Of a stretch of DNA of 64,000 nucleotides, positions 21,701 to 35,584 are shown piece after piece; position 1 is the stretch's first letter, and every line of letters starts with the position of its first letter. The notes below the pieces were generated by a model. That model was not told the DNA's origin and searched no databases. It worked only from the letters and a program-made list of their open reading frames with translations. The stretch lies in assembly GCA_035578905.1 (NCBI GenBank), contig JAQJVL010000605.1:132001-196000 (forward strand), written 5' to 3'. A program made the translations under genes and the position numbers. Source of the stretch: Stictocephala bisonia (lineage: Eukaryota > Arthropoda > Insecta > Hemiptera > Membracidae).

Positions 21701-23769
21701 TTTTTTAAATTTAAATTTTTTAATTAACAAAAAAAAGGTTTTTTAAAAAAATTAATTTTTTTAATTGGGAACATATTACATTTTTTCCAAAAAAATCAAT
21801 TTAAAAATTGTTGTTTATTTTTAACCCAATTATTCCTTACGAAAATTTTTTGGCATAAATTTTTTTAATTTACTTTGTCCTTTATATTTAATTTTTAAAA
21901 CGAGGTTAACTTAATTTTAAAAAAGGGGTTTTGGGGTTATTTGTTTTGGGGGGGTAAAATTTCCCCTTTGGGTTTAATCCCCTTTTTTGCAAAAAACCAA
22001 ATTTTATATCCCAATCTTTAACCGGTAATAAATAAAGGAATTCCTTTAAAACCTTATCAAAATTTACCCATTATTTTTAATTGTTTTTATAGTTTTTGAA
22101 TTTAAAAAAATTTGTAAAATTTTAAACTTTAAAAACATTTTTAAATATTTACATTCTTTAAACATTGTTTGGGGTTATTAAATGCCCCAACGGGAATTTT
22201 TAAAAAAAAAACCTTTACTTTTCCCCCAAACCATTTAAACCTTTTTAGTAGAAGGGTTTTAACAACCCCAAACCTACCACCCCCTTAAAATTTTATTAAG
22301 TAAAAATTGAAAAATGGGTTTAAAAAAAAAACAAAAAATTTTCCAAATTCCCCTTTAAAACAAAGAAAATTCCCAAAACCCAATAAAAAATAAAAATTTT
22401 AAACCCCCTTTAATTTTACTTTAAATTTAAACCTTTACTTCCAGGGGGAAAAAAACTTAAAAAAGTTTACCAATTTTTTTTTTAAAAACCAAATTTTTTC
22501 AAAACTTTTAAATTATTTCAACCATTAAAAAATAGGGGGGATAAATTTAAGGGGTTTTAAATCTAAAAAAACCCCAAAATTGATTCCCAAAAAAACTTTT
22601 AAATTTTGTTTTATTTTAAAAAAAAAAGGGGTTTAAAAATTTATTTTTTTGGCCCCTTAAACTTAAATATTCGTAAAAATTTAAATTTAACGGTTATTTT
22701 TTATAACAAAATGCTAAAATTTTTTATTTATTTTTTTTAAATTTTAACAACAAAATTTAAGTCGGGGAAAACTAAAAGGGAAACCCAAACCACGTAGTAT
22801 TGATTTGATTTTAAACAAATTTGCATTTTTAAAAAATTTTCAAAAGGAAGGGAAAATTTTGTTCAAAAGTAAGAAAAAAATAAAAGATACATAAAATTTG
22901 GGAAAAAAATTAGTAATTTTAAAAAAAAAAATTTAATTTTTTAAAAAAAGTCTCAGAAAAAGGGAAAAATTCCCAAAAATTAGTAGTCCCCAAAACCCCC
23001 TTAAAATTGATTTTTAAAAATGCCCTTTAAAAAAGGGATATTTGTGTAAAAAATATGTTTTTTTTTCCCCTAAACGTTTTAAAAATTTTCCGTGTCAAAA
23101 ACAATGATATTTTTTGGGATAAAAACTAAAAAAAAATATTCAAAAATTTAAAAAAAACCTTTTAAAATACTCTTATAGAACCTTTATAATTTAGTTTGAG
23201 CTAAAAAATAACTTTTAAAAAAATTTAATGTTAACTTTTTTTAAAAATTAATTTTTTTAAACCCTAGAAATTATTTATTTGGGCTTTGCATTTACTACTA
23301 CGGACTCCAAATTTTTGGTAAAGTGAAATTTAGCCAAAAAGGAATAAATTCTTTTAAAATTGTTCACATTTTAAGCTAATTTTAACAAAATTTGGTGCAA
23401 TTGATTATTTTCACTATTTTTTTAAAAACAAATAAACGAACAGTTAGGGGGAAATGTGTTTTATTGTAAAAAACTTTGGTATTAAAAGAAAGTTTGGTTT
23501 CTTTTGGCTTTTATATATTTCGATCAAAAAAAGAAATATCACCACTCCAGGCCCCAAAAAAAAGGGAAAAACCTTCTTACTAAACACTGCCCCCTTAAAG
23601 GATACATCCCTACCCATTACAAAAAAACCTTTTGATTTACTCACAATTCCCAACTTTTCAAAAAAACCCCCCACTCCCCTTCCCCAAACTTTCGATTTAT
23701 ACCCCCAAAAAAAAAGGACTTTATATATACCACCATTTAACTTAAAAGAACAAACAAAACCAACGGGCA

Positions 23770-26700
23770 TGATTTAACAGTCCACCCCCCTCCCAAAAAA
23801 CAACACATCTCTTATGGACCATAGGGCCTAACTTTACTCTTGATGGGGCCCCCACCAAACCATTACATAAAACCTATGATGGGGCCACCCAAACAATGAA
23901 CAACCTACCTCCCCTCCCAATTTAACATTCAAACTCTTGTTTTGACCCCCACATAAAAACCCCTCGGGTTTTCTTTATAGATCAGTTACTTTCCCAAAAA
24001 AACAAAAGGGATTTTAAAGGGATCTCCCCCTTAAACAAAAAAAGACCTTCCCACAAACAAACTGTTAAAAACAAGTTTTTTTGATTTAACCCCTACCTAT
24101 CAACACTGAAATTTTGATAGTTCACCTTCCTATTAAATCAAATAAGGTTTTTGTTTCCATTTTACCTATCCATAAGCACTTGAAAAAAATTTTCCCCTTT
24201 CCCCAAGCCAAATTTCCCTTCCAATCCATTTATTTAAGCCCCTTCCTACCCACTTCCCCTACACACATTTCTTTTTATATCCCTTTAACCATACCGAACT
24301 TTAAATTTTTAAAGGGTACCAACTTAACATACAAGATTTCCATTAATGGGACAATTTCAAAAGGCTTTTTTGTCATTCCACCTACCCAAACACAATGTCC
24401 CAAAACCCTTTCCAAGCTTTTTTAAACCCCTACCTTCCTTTATTTAAAAATTTTAAACCCCACTTACCAAATACACGTTATCTTACAGCCCAAACTTCCC
24501 CCCCAAACCCCTTTAAATTTTTTATTAAACAGAAAAACCTTCTTTACATAAAGACTTAAACCACCTCCCCAAATGTTCCTATTTCAAAAACTTATTTTTT
24601 TCCTTTGCCTTTTCCAAAATACGAAATACTCATAATTGAAAACATTTAACCCTACTCAACAAAAAAAGTTTTTGATGGGCCAAATCACCCCCCCAAACAC
24701 TTTAGACATCTGATGACCCCCCTACCAAAATTAAATTTTTACTGGGACAAAACCAACACTTTTTCTTTAAAATTTTTTTAAAAGGGACCACTCCCAAAAT
24801 AAACACACAGCTATGTTTAAACCCCCAACTTACTCTTCACAGAGTTTTTTGATAAAACCAAACCCCACCCCCCCAAAACATAAAACTTTGTTAGGCCAAC
24901 CACAAAACTTTTACGGGACAAAATTAAAAACCACCCACTCCCAAAAAGGGGAGTTTCTTTATAGACCCCCAATTACTCAAGTGAGACATTTGGTTAATTA
25001 CTCGCCTCCCCAAAACCCTTTTAGTCCTCTTGATGGCCCAAATAAACCCCTCCCGCACATAAAACTTTTAAACAGCCCAAATTACTTAACTTTAAAAGAC
25101 TGACCATACACTTTTTCTTTTAGGGGGGGGTTTAATTACCCACTCACCTACTCAATACACAAAAAAAACCTTGTTTGATCCACACCTATTTATCAAACAG
25201 AACCCTCGCATTTCACTCCCCCTTTCCCCAAGCAAAAGATTTTTGGGGGGACATTCCCAAAACCCTTTAAAAAAATCATATAAACAAACTACACATCTTC
25301 GGGAACATTAAATTTTTCCTTCAATTTCCATAAAAAACGGCCCTTTATTGATATACCCCCCCCAACCCTATTTTCGCCCAACACACCGTTTTTCAAGCTT
25401 TGTTTAGCCACTCACATACTAAATTACAAAAACTTTTGATTGCCATCCCATTACTTTAAAACTTGTGGAGGGCCTATTTTCCAAACAAAACATGAATTTT
25501 ATTTTTTTCCACCCCTAGCTTTTTATTTATTTTGACGGTCCACTTACTATTACAATTTCCTGTTGATGGGACGTATCGGGGTAGGTGCCCGCCCAATTTT
25601 TTTAACGGGGTTAAAAGGGCCCTTTTTTACCACCTATCTAAAAACAAAAATCATTTTTGGCCCTCCCCAAAATAACTCGGGTTAACTTGATTAAATTTAA
25701 AAACCCCCCTTTTACAAAAAATTGTCCCTTGAAAAAAACACCCCCTTAATAAGCAAAAAAGACTTTTTAAAATTTACTTAGATACAAAATGACCCACACT
25801 GTACAAACAAGACTTTTGATTGCCCCACCCAAACCTAAAAACAAAAGACTCTTGATTGTCATTTACCTTCTGAAACACTTTTTCTTTGTTAGAAAAAAAT
25901 TTTTAAAAAAAAAATTTTTCAGACTATTTTTTAACTTAAAAGGGATTTACCACACTTTCTCCCATCGACCCCCCCTATAACACACACGTTCTTCAAATTG
26001 GGATCACTTAATACCCTTTACTTTAAAGCCTTTGATTGACTCATAATTTCCTAACTTTCCCTTGAAAAAAACCAACCCCCCAAAAATAGGGACTTGACCA
26101 CCCAAAAAAAACAAGACTTTTTTTAAAACCCCCTATTTAACATACAAGCCCAAACCACACCATCCCAATCAGGGACTTAACAGCCCACCCCACCTCCCAA
26201 AACCCACCCCACTTCTCTTGAGGGCCATTTCCCTTCAATTACTTTTGGTTTAGATCATCCCCCTAACCTTTTCAAAAAACCCTTTTGATAGCCACCAAAA
26301 ACATGAAAAAACCCTTTCCAAACCTCCCTAGGGAAACATTAAAACACTTTTGGGCTTACCACCCACCTACTCAACAAACAGACTCTTGTTGGACAAACGT
26401 TAATTAACCATTACAAAAATCTTAGATTGACACCCAACATTTAATGGTTGCCCTACCTACCAAACAAAGACTTGTTTGGGACGCCCACCAAACCCCATCA
26501 AAATTTCTTTTGGATAGCCCCAAATTAAACCTTCCCATAAAAAGACTTTGTCAGACTTTCTATTAACATACGGGAATTCTCCTTTGACCATACACTTTTT
26601 ACCACAAAAAAGACAAACCCAACACACTTTTAAAAAACAACACTTTTGGGTTTGGGTTTGCTCACCTACTCAACATACAAACTCTAATACACCATCCCTT

Positions 26701-26870
26701 GAACTTTACATAAAAACCTGTGATTTTCCCCCCAAAATCACCAAACACAATAAATCTTAATAGACCAAATCCCCCAAAACCTCTGCACACACGTTTTTTG
26801 GGGACACACTTTACACCCAAAATCACCCTACAGCCCAAAACCCCTAGAGAACTACCCACCCACATAAAAA
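23770..26870. repeat. Corrupted ~35-bp tandem repeat, C/A-rich orientation
   Basis: Words like gactcttgattg, followed by a C-rich cccacc/cctac block and an acaaa spacer, recur at about 34-36 bp. An example is the pair of units at 25813-25860, 36 bp apart. Consensus errors blur the units. Reverse-complement words appear at 27650-28690, on the other side of a palindrome centre. Confidence 0.65.
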
Positions 26871-26879
26871 AAATTTTTT

Positions 26880-27640
26880 GCTTCATAAAAAATCATTTTT
26901 TTTAAAATAAAATTATTACACTGAAAGATAGGTTTAATATAGCAAAAGACCTAGTTTTTTCCAAAAAATTCTTTTTTCCCTCTAGAAATATGAGAGCCGT
27001 TGGGGGGAAAACAAAAAACCCAAACATAAAAATTTAAAAAATCGTAGAATTTTAAATAGAAATTCTGTATACAATTTAAAAAAAAAACGGAAAAGTTGGG
27101 GTTTTAAAAAACATTTACACAGAAAAATTGGGTTTTAAAAATCAATGAACACAAAAAAAGGGTTGGGTTTTTAACAAAAATAAAAACAGAAAAAATTAAA
27201 AAAATTTAAAAAAAGGGTTAAATTTTTTAAAAATTTTTTTTAAAAATTTTAAAAAATTTCCAAAATTTAAAATTTTTTTAAACCCCTTTTTGGTTTTTAA
27301 CTAAAAATTTTTTCGGTTTTTTTTTAAAAACCTTTTTTTTTCGGGGTTTTAAAATTGTTTTTTAAACCTAACTTTTTCTGTGTTCATTTTTAAAAAAACC
27401 CTAACTTTTTCTTTTATTTTTTTTTAGTTGTATAGCGGGAATTTTTCTATTAAACTTTAGCTGTTTCCCTTATTTTCTATTTTTGTTTGGTTTTTTTTTA
27501 AACCAACGGCTCTCATATTTCTAGAGAAAAAAAAACAAAATTTTTTGGAAACATTTAGGCTTTAGCTATATTAAACCTATTTTACAGTGAAATAATGTTT
27601 TTTTAAAAAAATGTTTAATGAAGCAATGTGTTTTTTTTTT
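26880..27640. repeat. Palindrome centre (inverted duplication)
   Basis: The stretch ending aggtttaatatagc ... ctagaaatatgagagccgttgg (about 26930-27002) is present in reverse complement at about 27500-27585 (ccaacggctctcatatttctag ... gctatattaaacct). Pairing positions 26986 and 27520 puts the centre at about 27253. The flanking tandem repeats are likewise mirror images. Confidence 0.85.
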
Positions 27641-27649
27641 GGTGGGGGG

Positions 27650-28690
27650 GTTTGTTCTCAAGGAGTTTTGTTGTAGGATGGTGGGGGGTTAGAGTGTGCC
27701 CCAAGAAATCGTGTGTGCAGGGGTTTGGTGGAATTGGTTTTTTTAAGAGTCATTTTGTTTTTGGGTTGATTGGGTGGAATATCACGGGTTTTTTATGAAA
27801 TTGTTCAAGGGGGGAATGGTGTTTTTGAGGGGGGTTGTATGTTGGTGGTAAAGAACCAACCAAGTTTTGGTTTTTGTGTAGAGTGTGGGTTATTTCTTTT
27901 TGTGTTGAGTAGAGTGTATGGTCAATGGAGATTCTTGTTTTTTAAATTTTGTTTAGTTGAAAAGTCTTTTTATGGGGGGGTTTGTTTGGGTCTATCAAGA
28001 GAAATGGGTGGGTAGGTGGGGGGTTCAATCAAGTTTTTGGGGGTTTGGTAGTAGGTCAACCTTTAATGTTGGGTTTTAAAATCTAAGATTTTATTAATGG
28101 TTAGTTACGTAGTCTATCATGAGTATTTTTTGGTTTGAGTAGGGGTGGGGGGTTAAGTCAAGAGGGGGTTAAATTTGTTAGGGTAGGAGGTAGGTAGGTT
28201 TTTCTTGTGTTTTGGTGGTCAATCGAAGGTTTTATGTAAGGGTTTTGGTGGATGATTTTTAATAAAGAGTAATTGTGGGCATAGGGTTTCCATAAAAGAG
28301 ATGTTGTGTTTGGTAGGTGGGTGGACTGTTAAGTCATGTTTGGGTTAGGGTGGGGTTTTGGTTTGTTTTTTTAAATAGGTGGTTTATACTTTAAGGGTTT
28401 TGTTTTTTGTGGGGGGTTAAAAGTCTTTGGGTTTGGGGGTTTGGTTTTTTAATGAATGTTGGGATTGTGAGTAAATTAAAAGGCTTATGTAAAGGTTGGG
28501 TTAAGTGTTTTCTATCGAGGGGAAACTGTGTGTGTTGAGTAGGTGGGGGGTTTTCGATTTTAGAATGTGTGTAAGTTTGTATTTAAAAGAAAATAGTCTG
28601 AAAAAATTTCTTTTTTTTGGGGGGAAGGTAATTGTTCAAACAAAGAACTGTGTTTTCAGTAGGTAAATGTTTAATCAAGAGTTTTTTAGT
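27650..28690. repeat. Corrupted ~35-bp tandem repeat, G/T-rich orientation
   Basis: This is the reverse-complement counterpart of 23770-26870. Words such as tcaagag, gggtaggtgggtgg and ttttgtgttgagtaggt recur. It degrades into homopolymer text after about 28690. Confidence 0.65.
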
Positions 28691-31600
28691 AGGGGGGAAA
28701 AAAAAATTTTTTAAAGGGGTTTTTTTTTTTTTAAAAAGGTTTTAAATTTTTTTTGTTTGGGGGGTGGTTTTTTTCGGGGGTTTTTTTTGTAAAAAGTTTT
28801 TTTTTTTTTAAATTTTTTTTTAAAAAGGGGTTTTGTATGTTTTGGGGGGAAAAATTTTGGGGAAAAAAGGGGGTTTCCCTTTTTTTTCCCAAAAGGGGTT
28901 TTTAAATTGGGGTTAAAAAATAAAAAAGGGGGGGGTTTTTAAAAAAAAAAAGGGTTTTTTTTTGGGCCCCAAATTTTTTGGGGGGGGAAAAAAAAAATCT
29001 TGTGTATTTTTTTGGGGGGGGGAAAAAAAAAAAATTTTTTTTTTTTTTTGGGGGGTTTTTTTTTGGGGGGTTTTGGGGGGGGTTTTTTTGGGTTTTTTTT
29101 TTTGGGGTTTTTGTTTGGGGTTTTTGGTTTTTTTTGGGGTTTTTTTTTTGGGGTTTTTGGGGGGGGTTTTTGGGGTTTGGGGGGAAAATTTTTTTTTTTT
29201 TTTGGGGGGGGGTTTTTTTAAAAAAAGTGGTTAAAATTAAAAAAAATTTTTTTTTGGTGGGCCCCCCTTTCCCCCTTTTTTTCCTTTGGGGTTTTTTTAA
29301 TTTTTTAAAAAGGTTTTTTTTTTGGGGGGGACGATAAGGGGGGGGGGGGGAAAAGGGGTTTTTAAAATTTTTAAAAAAAATTTTTTTTTTTTTGGGGGGG
29401 GGTTTTTTTTTTTTTTTTTTTAAATTTTTTTTTAAAAAAAGGGGGGGGGGGGGGCCGGGGGGTTTTAAAATTTTTTTTAAAAAGGGGGGGGGTTTTGGGG
29501 GGGGGAAAAAAAACTTTTTTTTTTTTGGGGGGGGGTTGGGGGGGGAAAAAAAAAAAATTTTTTAAATTTTTTTTTGGGGGGGGAAAAAAAAATTTTTGGG
29601 AAATTTTTTTAAAAGTAGAAAAAGGGGTTTTTTTTTTTAAAAAGGGGAAAAAAAATTTTTGGGCCCTTTATGGTTTTAAAAAAAAAAAGGGTTTTTTTTT
29701 TTTTTTGGGGGTTTTTTTCAAAAAATTTTTTTTTTTCTTTTAAAATTTGGTTTTTTTGGGGGGGTTTTTTTTAAAAATTTTTTTTTAAAAATTTTTTTTT
29801 TAATTTTTTTTTGGGGTTTTTTTTTGGGGGGGTTGGTTTTTTTTTTGGTTAAAAATTTTTTTGGGAAAAAAAGGGGGGGGGAAAAAATTTTGGGGGGGGG
29901 GAAAAATTTTTTTTTTTTTTTTTTAAAATTTTTTTTTTTTTTTAGGGAAAATTTTTTGTAAATTTTTTTCCTTTTTTAAAAAGGGGGGGTTGGGGTTTAA
30001 AATTTTGGGTTTTAAAAGGGGGGGGGGGGGGTTTTTAAAAAAAGGGTTTGGGGGATGGGGAAAAAAATTTTTTTTTTTGGGGGAAAAAAAAAAAAAAAAA
30101 ATTTTTTTTTTTTCCCCTTTTTTTTTTAAAAAAATTTAAAATTTTTTAAAAAAAAAAAAAAAAAATTTTGGGGGGAAAAAAAAGGGAAAAAAAAAAAAAA
30201 GGGGTTTTAAAAAAGTTTAAAAAGGGGAAAAAAAAAGGAATTTTAAAAAAAGGGGGGAAAAAATTTTTTTTTAAAAAAAAAAATTTAAAAAAAAATTTTT
30301 TTTTTTGTGGGGTTAAATTTTTTTTTTAAAAAAAAAAAGGGGGGGGGGTTTTTTTGGGAAAGAAAAAAAAAAGGGGGGGGGGCCCCAAATTGGGGAATTT
30401 TTTTTTAAAAAAAAGGGGGGTTTTTTTGGGGGGGGAAAATTTTTTTTGGGGAAAAATTTGGGGGGAAATTTCCTTTTTTAAAAATTTTTTTTTTTTTGGG
30501 GTTTTAAAAAATTTTTTTTTTTTCCCCCTTTTTAAAAATTTAAAATTTTTTTTTTGGGGGGTTGGCAAAAAATTTTTTGGGGGGGTTTTTTTAAAAAAAG
30601 GGGGGGGTTTTGGTTTTTTAAAAAGGGGGCCCCGGGAGGGGTTTTCCCAAAAACCCCCTTTTTTGGGCCCCGGGGGGGGTTTTTTTTGGGGGGGGAAAAA
30701 ACCGGAAACCCTTTTTTTTTTTTTAAAAAAAAAAAGGGGTTTAATTTTTTTTTTTAAAAATTTTTGGGGGGGGGGGGGGAAAAGGGGGAAAAAGGAAAAA
30801 AAAGAAAAAAAATTTTTTCCCCCTTTTTGGGGGGAAAAAAAAAAATTTTTTTTAAAATTTTTTTAAAAAAAAAAAGGGAACCCGGGGGAAAGGGGAAAAA
30901 AAAGGGAAAGGGGGAAAAAAAAGGGGTTTTTTTTTTTTAAAAATTTTTTTGGGTTTTTTCCCCCCCCTTTTTTTTTTTTTTTGGGGGGGGGAAAAAATTT
31001 TTAAAATTTTTAAAAGGAAAATTTTTTTAAATTTTTTGGGGTTTTTTAAAAAAAGGGGGGGGAAAATTTTTAAATTTTTTTTGGGGGGGGGTTTTAAAAT
31101 TTTTTTTGGGGGGGGGGTTTTTTTTTTTTTTTTTTTTTTTTCGGTTTTTTTTGGGGTAAAAAAAGGGTTTTGGGGGGGAAAAAAAAATTTTTTTTTTTTT
31201 AAAAACCTTTAAAGGGGAAAATTTTTTTTGGGGGGGGGAAACCCTTTTAAACCCCTTTGAAGATTTTTTAAAAAAAAAAAAAATTTGGAAAAAAATTTTT
31301 TTAAAAATTTTAAAAAAAAGGGGGGGTTTTTAATTTTTTTTTTTTTTTTTTTGGGTTAAAAAATTTTAAAAATTTTTTTGGGGTTTTTTAAAAAAACCCC
31401 TTTTTTTTTTTTAATTTTTGGTTTTAAAGGGTTTTTTTTTTTTTAAAACCTTTAAAAATTTGGGGTTTTTTTAAAAAAATTTTAAAATTTTTTGGGGAAA
31501 GGAAAATTTCCGGGAAAAAAAAAAATTTTTGAAAAGGGGGGGGTTTTTTTTTTCCCCCTTTAAAAAAATTTTTTTTTTTGGGGGGCCCCAAAACCTTTTA

Positions 31601-32793
31601 AAAATTTAAAAAGGAAATTTTTAAAAAAAAAATTTTTAAAAAAAAAACCCCCCAAAAAAATTTTTTTAAAAAAAAATTTTTTTAAAAAATTTTTTTTTTT
31701 AAAAATTTTTAAAAAAAAAAAAAAAATTTTTTGGAAAATTTGGGCCCCGGGGAAATTTAAAAAAAAAAAAGGGAAAAAAGGGGGGAAATTTTAAAAAAAA
31801 AAAATTTTTTTTGGGGGGGAAAAAAATTTTTTTTTTTTTTTTTAAAAAATTTTCCCCGTTTTTCCCCCGGGAAAAACCCGGGTTTTTTTTTTTCCCCCCC
31901 AAGGGGGGCCCCCCCTTTTTCCCCCCCAAAAAGGGGGGTTTTTTTCCCCCCCCAAAAAAGGGGGGAAAAAAAAAAAAATTTTTTTTTTTTTTTTAAATTT
32001 TTCTTTTAAAGGGGGGTTTTTAAAAAAAAACCCTTTTAAAAAACCCCCCAAAAATTTTTTTTTTTTTTTTTTGTTTTTTTGGGTTTTTTTTTAAAGGGTT
32101 TTTTTTTTTTTTAAAAACCCCCCCCAAAAAAATTTTTAAACCCTTTTAAATTTTAAAAAACCCCCGGGGGGGGGGGGGTTTCCCCGGGGGAAAAAACCGG
32201 GGGGGGTTGGGGGGGGGGGTTTTTTTTTTTTTTTGGGGGGGGGGTTTTTCCTTTTTTCCCAAAAAGGGGGGAAAAAAAAGGGGTTTTTCCCGGGGCCTTT
32301 TTAAAAAAAAATTTTCCCCTTTTTAAAAAGTTTTTAAATTTGGGAAAAATTTTCCCAAAAATTAAAAACCCGGGGGGAAAAAAACCCGGGGGAAATTTTT
32401 CCCAAAAAAACCTTTTCCCAAACCCCCCGGGGGGGAAAAAACCCAAAAAACCCCCCCCCCACCTTTTTTTTAAATTTAAGGGGGAAACCCAAAAGGGTTT
32501 TTTTTTGGGGGGAAGGGGGGAAAAAAAAAAATTTGGGGTTTTTTCCCGGTTTTGGGGGGGAAAAAACCCCCCCCTTTTTTTTCAAAAAAGGGTTTTAAAA
32601 AAAGGGGGGGAAAAAAATTTTAAAAGGGGTTTTTTTAAAAAAAAGGGGCCCCAAAGGGGAAAGGGTTTTGGGGCCCAAAGGAAAAAAAAAAACCCCCCCC
32701 AAAGGGGTTTTTTTAAAAAAAGGTTTTGGAAAAAAGGGGCCCAACCAAATAGGGGGTTTTTGGGGTTTTTTTTTTTTTAGGAAATTTTAAAAA

Positions 32794-32825
<32 letters not shown>

Positions 32826-33763
32826 AAAAAAAAGGGGGGCCCCTTTTTAAAAAAGGGCCACCCTTTTTTTTTTGAAGGAAAAACCCCCGGGGCCTTTTTT
32901 TAAAAAAAAATTTTAAATTTTTTTAAAAAAAAATTAAAAAACCCCCAAAGGGAAGGGGTTTTTTTAAAATTTTTTTGGGAAATTTTTTTTCCCCCCCCCA
33001 AAAAAAAAAAAATTTTTTTTTAAAAAAAATTTTTTTTTTTAAAAAAAAGGAAAATTTCCAAAAACCCAATTTTGGGAAAAAAAAAAAGGAAAAGGGGGGG
33101 GAAAAGGGAAAAAAAAAAAGGGGCCCCAAATTTGGGGGGGGAAGGTTTTTTTTTAAAAAAAAATTTTTTTTTTTTTTTTTTAAAAGGAAAATTTTTGGGG
33201 GGGGGTTTTTTTTTTTTTTTTTGGGGGGTTTTTTTTTTTAAAAAGGGGGGGTTTTTTTCCCCCCCCCCCCAAACAATTTTTTGGGGAAAAATTTCCCCCA
33301 AAAAAAAAAAAAACCCAAAAAAAAATTTTTTAAAAAAAAAAGGGGTTTAAAAAACCCCAAAAAAAGGGGGGTTTAAAAAAGGTTAAAAGGGGGGGGGGGT
33401 TTTGGGGGGTTAAATTTTTTGGCCCCGGGGGAAAAAGGGGAAATTTTTTAAAAAACCCCAGGGGGAAATTTTTTTGGGGGGGGGGGGGGGGGGGGGAAAA
33501 AAAAGGGGGGGTTTTGGGGGGGAAAAGGGGGGAAAAAATTTGGGGGAAAGGGTTTTTTTCCCCTTTTGGGGGTTTTTCCAAACCCCCTGGGCCTAAATTT
33601 TTTTTTTTAAAAAAAAACCCCCCTTTTTTTGGGGGGGTTTAAAAAAAAGGGGGGAAAAAAAACCCCCCCCCCAAAAAAAGGGGAAAAAATTTTTTTTGGG
33701 TTTGTTTTGGGGGGGGGAAGGGTTTTGGGGGGGGGGTTTTTTTTTGGGGGGGGGGTTTTGGGG

Positions 33764-33797
<34 letters not shown>

Positions 33798-34089
33798 CGG
33801 GTTTTGGGGGTTTGGGGAAAAAAAAATTAAAGGTTTTTTTTAAAAAAAAAAAAAAAAAAATTTTTTCCCCTTTTTTAAAAAATTTTTTGGGGTTTTTTTA
33901 ATTTTTTTTAAAAAAAGGGGGGTTTGGGAAAAACTTTTAAAAAAAAAAAAGGAAAGGAAATTTTTTTTTTTTTAAAAAAAAAAATTTTTTTAAAAAAAAA
34001 AAATTTTTTAAAAAAAAAAAAATTTTTAAAATTTTTTTTTTTTAATTTGGGTTTTAAAAAAAAATTTTTTTTAAATTTTTTTTTTTAAA

Positions 34090-35560
34090 GACAACATACG
34101 GGATGTAAAACAATGCTTGTGGTAATGGAAGTGGTTTCTATAAGAAAAGTGCGCGAGAACTATTGGACTGCCAGTGTACCGAGCAGAGGCAGTAAGTGAG
34201 ATACGGTTTGTGAAGTGGTAGTGAATTAGTCCTTGATTGTCGCTATAGTACAAAGGAAGGAATTTTTGAGGAAAGGAAGTGAGGCTAGGTGTTCTAGTTT
34301 CGTTATGTAGGGGGACTGATGGGTTCTGGATAGGAACGTGGATAGGAAGTGAGGTAGAGGGGGGGAGTCCACAGAATTGATAATGAAAGTAGCCGAGAGT
34401 AAGTAATGTATGAAGCTGGCCTAGGTAACATGTGCAGTACACGCAAAGGTGGGCGAAAATAAGAAATTGCTATAGTACATGATGATAGTTAATGAAAGAA
34501 AACATATTATACTAAGATGTGAAGCTTGTGACCAATAACGGAAGCGGATGTGATAAAGTCCGGCCACCAGTAGACCTCGTAAGTACAGTTAAAGTAATTT
34601 AGGTTGGATAGTCCGAAGATGGGTAGGCATGAGGGCTCTAGGGTAAGAGCATACGAAGTTAAGTTAAGCTAGCGTATTAAGTTTAGAGGATGCCGGGTGT
34701 GTTTGATACGAAGGTATCCAAACGAAGTTAACCGAAAGTAGATGGGAGAGGGGTAGCTGAAGGTAGTAGTTGATGGTAGTTAAAGGACCAAAAAGTTAAC
34801 AGTGTATTAAATAAAAACAAAAAAAATTTATTTAAAAATTAATATAAATAATAGCTGTCCTTCATTTTTAAATAAAACGTGTATTGCGGGTTGCCTAGAG
34901 TGTTAAGTAGGGACTTGAGGATACCCAATGATAGCCGGTTGAAATTAACTGTGATTAGATATTTTTAACGGAAGTATAGGTAGGTAACGATGTATGTTAA
35001 AGGAAGTCGTAGATGAGTGGGCGTACCCGAAGTTAAGAGTGCATGTTAACAGAGTATTTATTAAAAGTTCAGAACAATTAAATTCAAAATTAATTTAAAT
35101 GGGTAGGCTAACAGTGTATGTTATATAAGAAAGCTAGGTTAACAGTGTATTTATTAAAAAGTTGATAAAAATTAAATAAAAACATAATTTAAATAGGTAG
35201 GCTAACAGTGTATTACAAATTATAAACAGATAAAATAAAAAGAATTGCCCCTTCATTTTTGTATAAACAATTAATTAAAAACGTGTATTGTAGGTAGCGC
35301 GTTCATTTTTAAACATATAATTAATTAAAACGTGTATTGCGGGTTGCTGAGAGTGTTAAGTAGGGACTTGAGGATGAACTGTGATTAGATAGATAAGTAC
35401 ATGGGGTGCATATGTAGGTAACGATGTTTGTTAATGGAAGCCGTAGATGAGTGGGAGTACCCGAAAGTAAGAGCGCATGTTAACAGTGTATTTATTAAAA
35501 ATTCAGAACAATTAAATTCAAAATTAATTTAAATAGGTAGGCTAACAGTGCATGTGAGAA
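34090..35560. repeat. Complex direct repeats including a ~440-bp duplication
   Basis: The order cgtgtattgcgggttgc, gagtgttaagtagggac, gtaggtaacgatgt, cgtagatgagtggg, gaacaattaaattcaaaatt and ggtaggctaacagtg occurs at 34878-35115 and again at 35331-35550, about 433-453 bp apart. Shorter pieces recur between them. No long coding frame is present. Confidence 0.8.
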
Positions 35561-35584
35561 AGATTACTTGTAAAGTAGGGAGGG

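Larger units (their letters stand above)
19280..34080. other. Low-quality, homopolymer-distorted assembly block
   Basis: From about 19280 words such as aaaatttt, gggg and cccc become abnormally frequent. Between 28690 and 34080 almost every base lies in a homopolymer run of three or more, giving stair-step AAAA-TTTT-GGGG text. Natural DNA does not look like this; it resembles an uncorrected single-molecule consensus. The open frames here (runs of F, G, K and P codons) are by-products of the homopolymers and should be ignored. The block ends abruptly at 34080-34090, where normal sequence resumes. Confidence 0.9.

Noticed and set aside
28962..33901. Many open frames rich in F, G, K and P
   Set aside because: They are translations of homopolymer runs in low-quality sequence.
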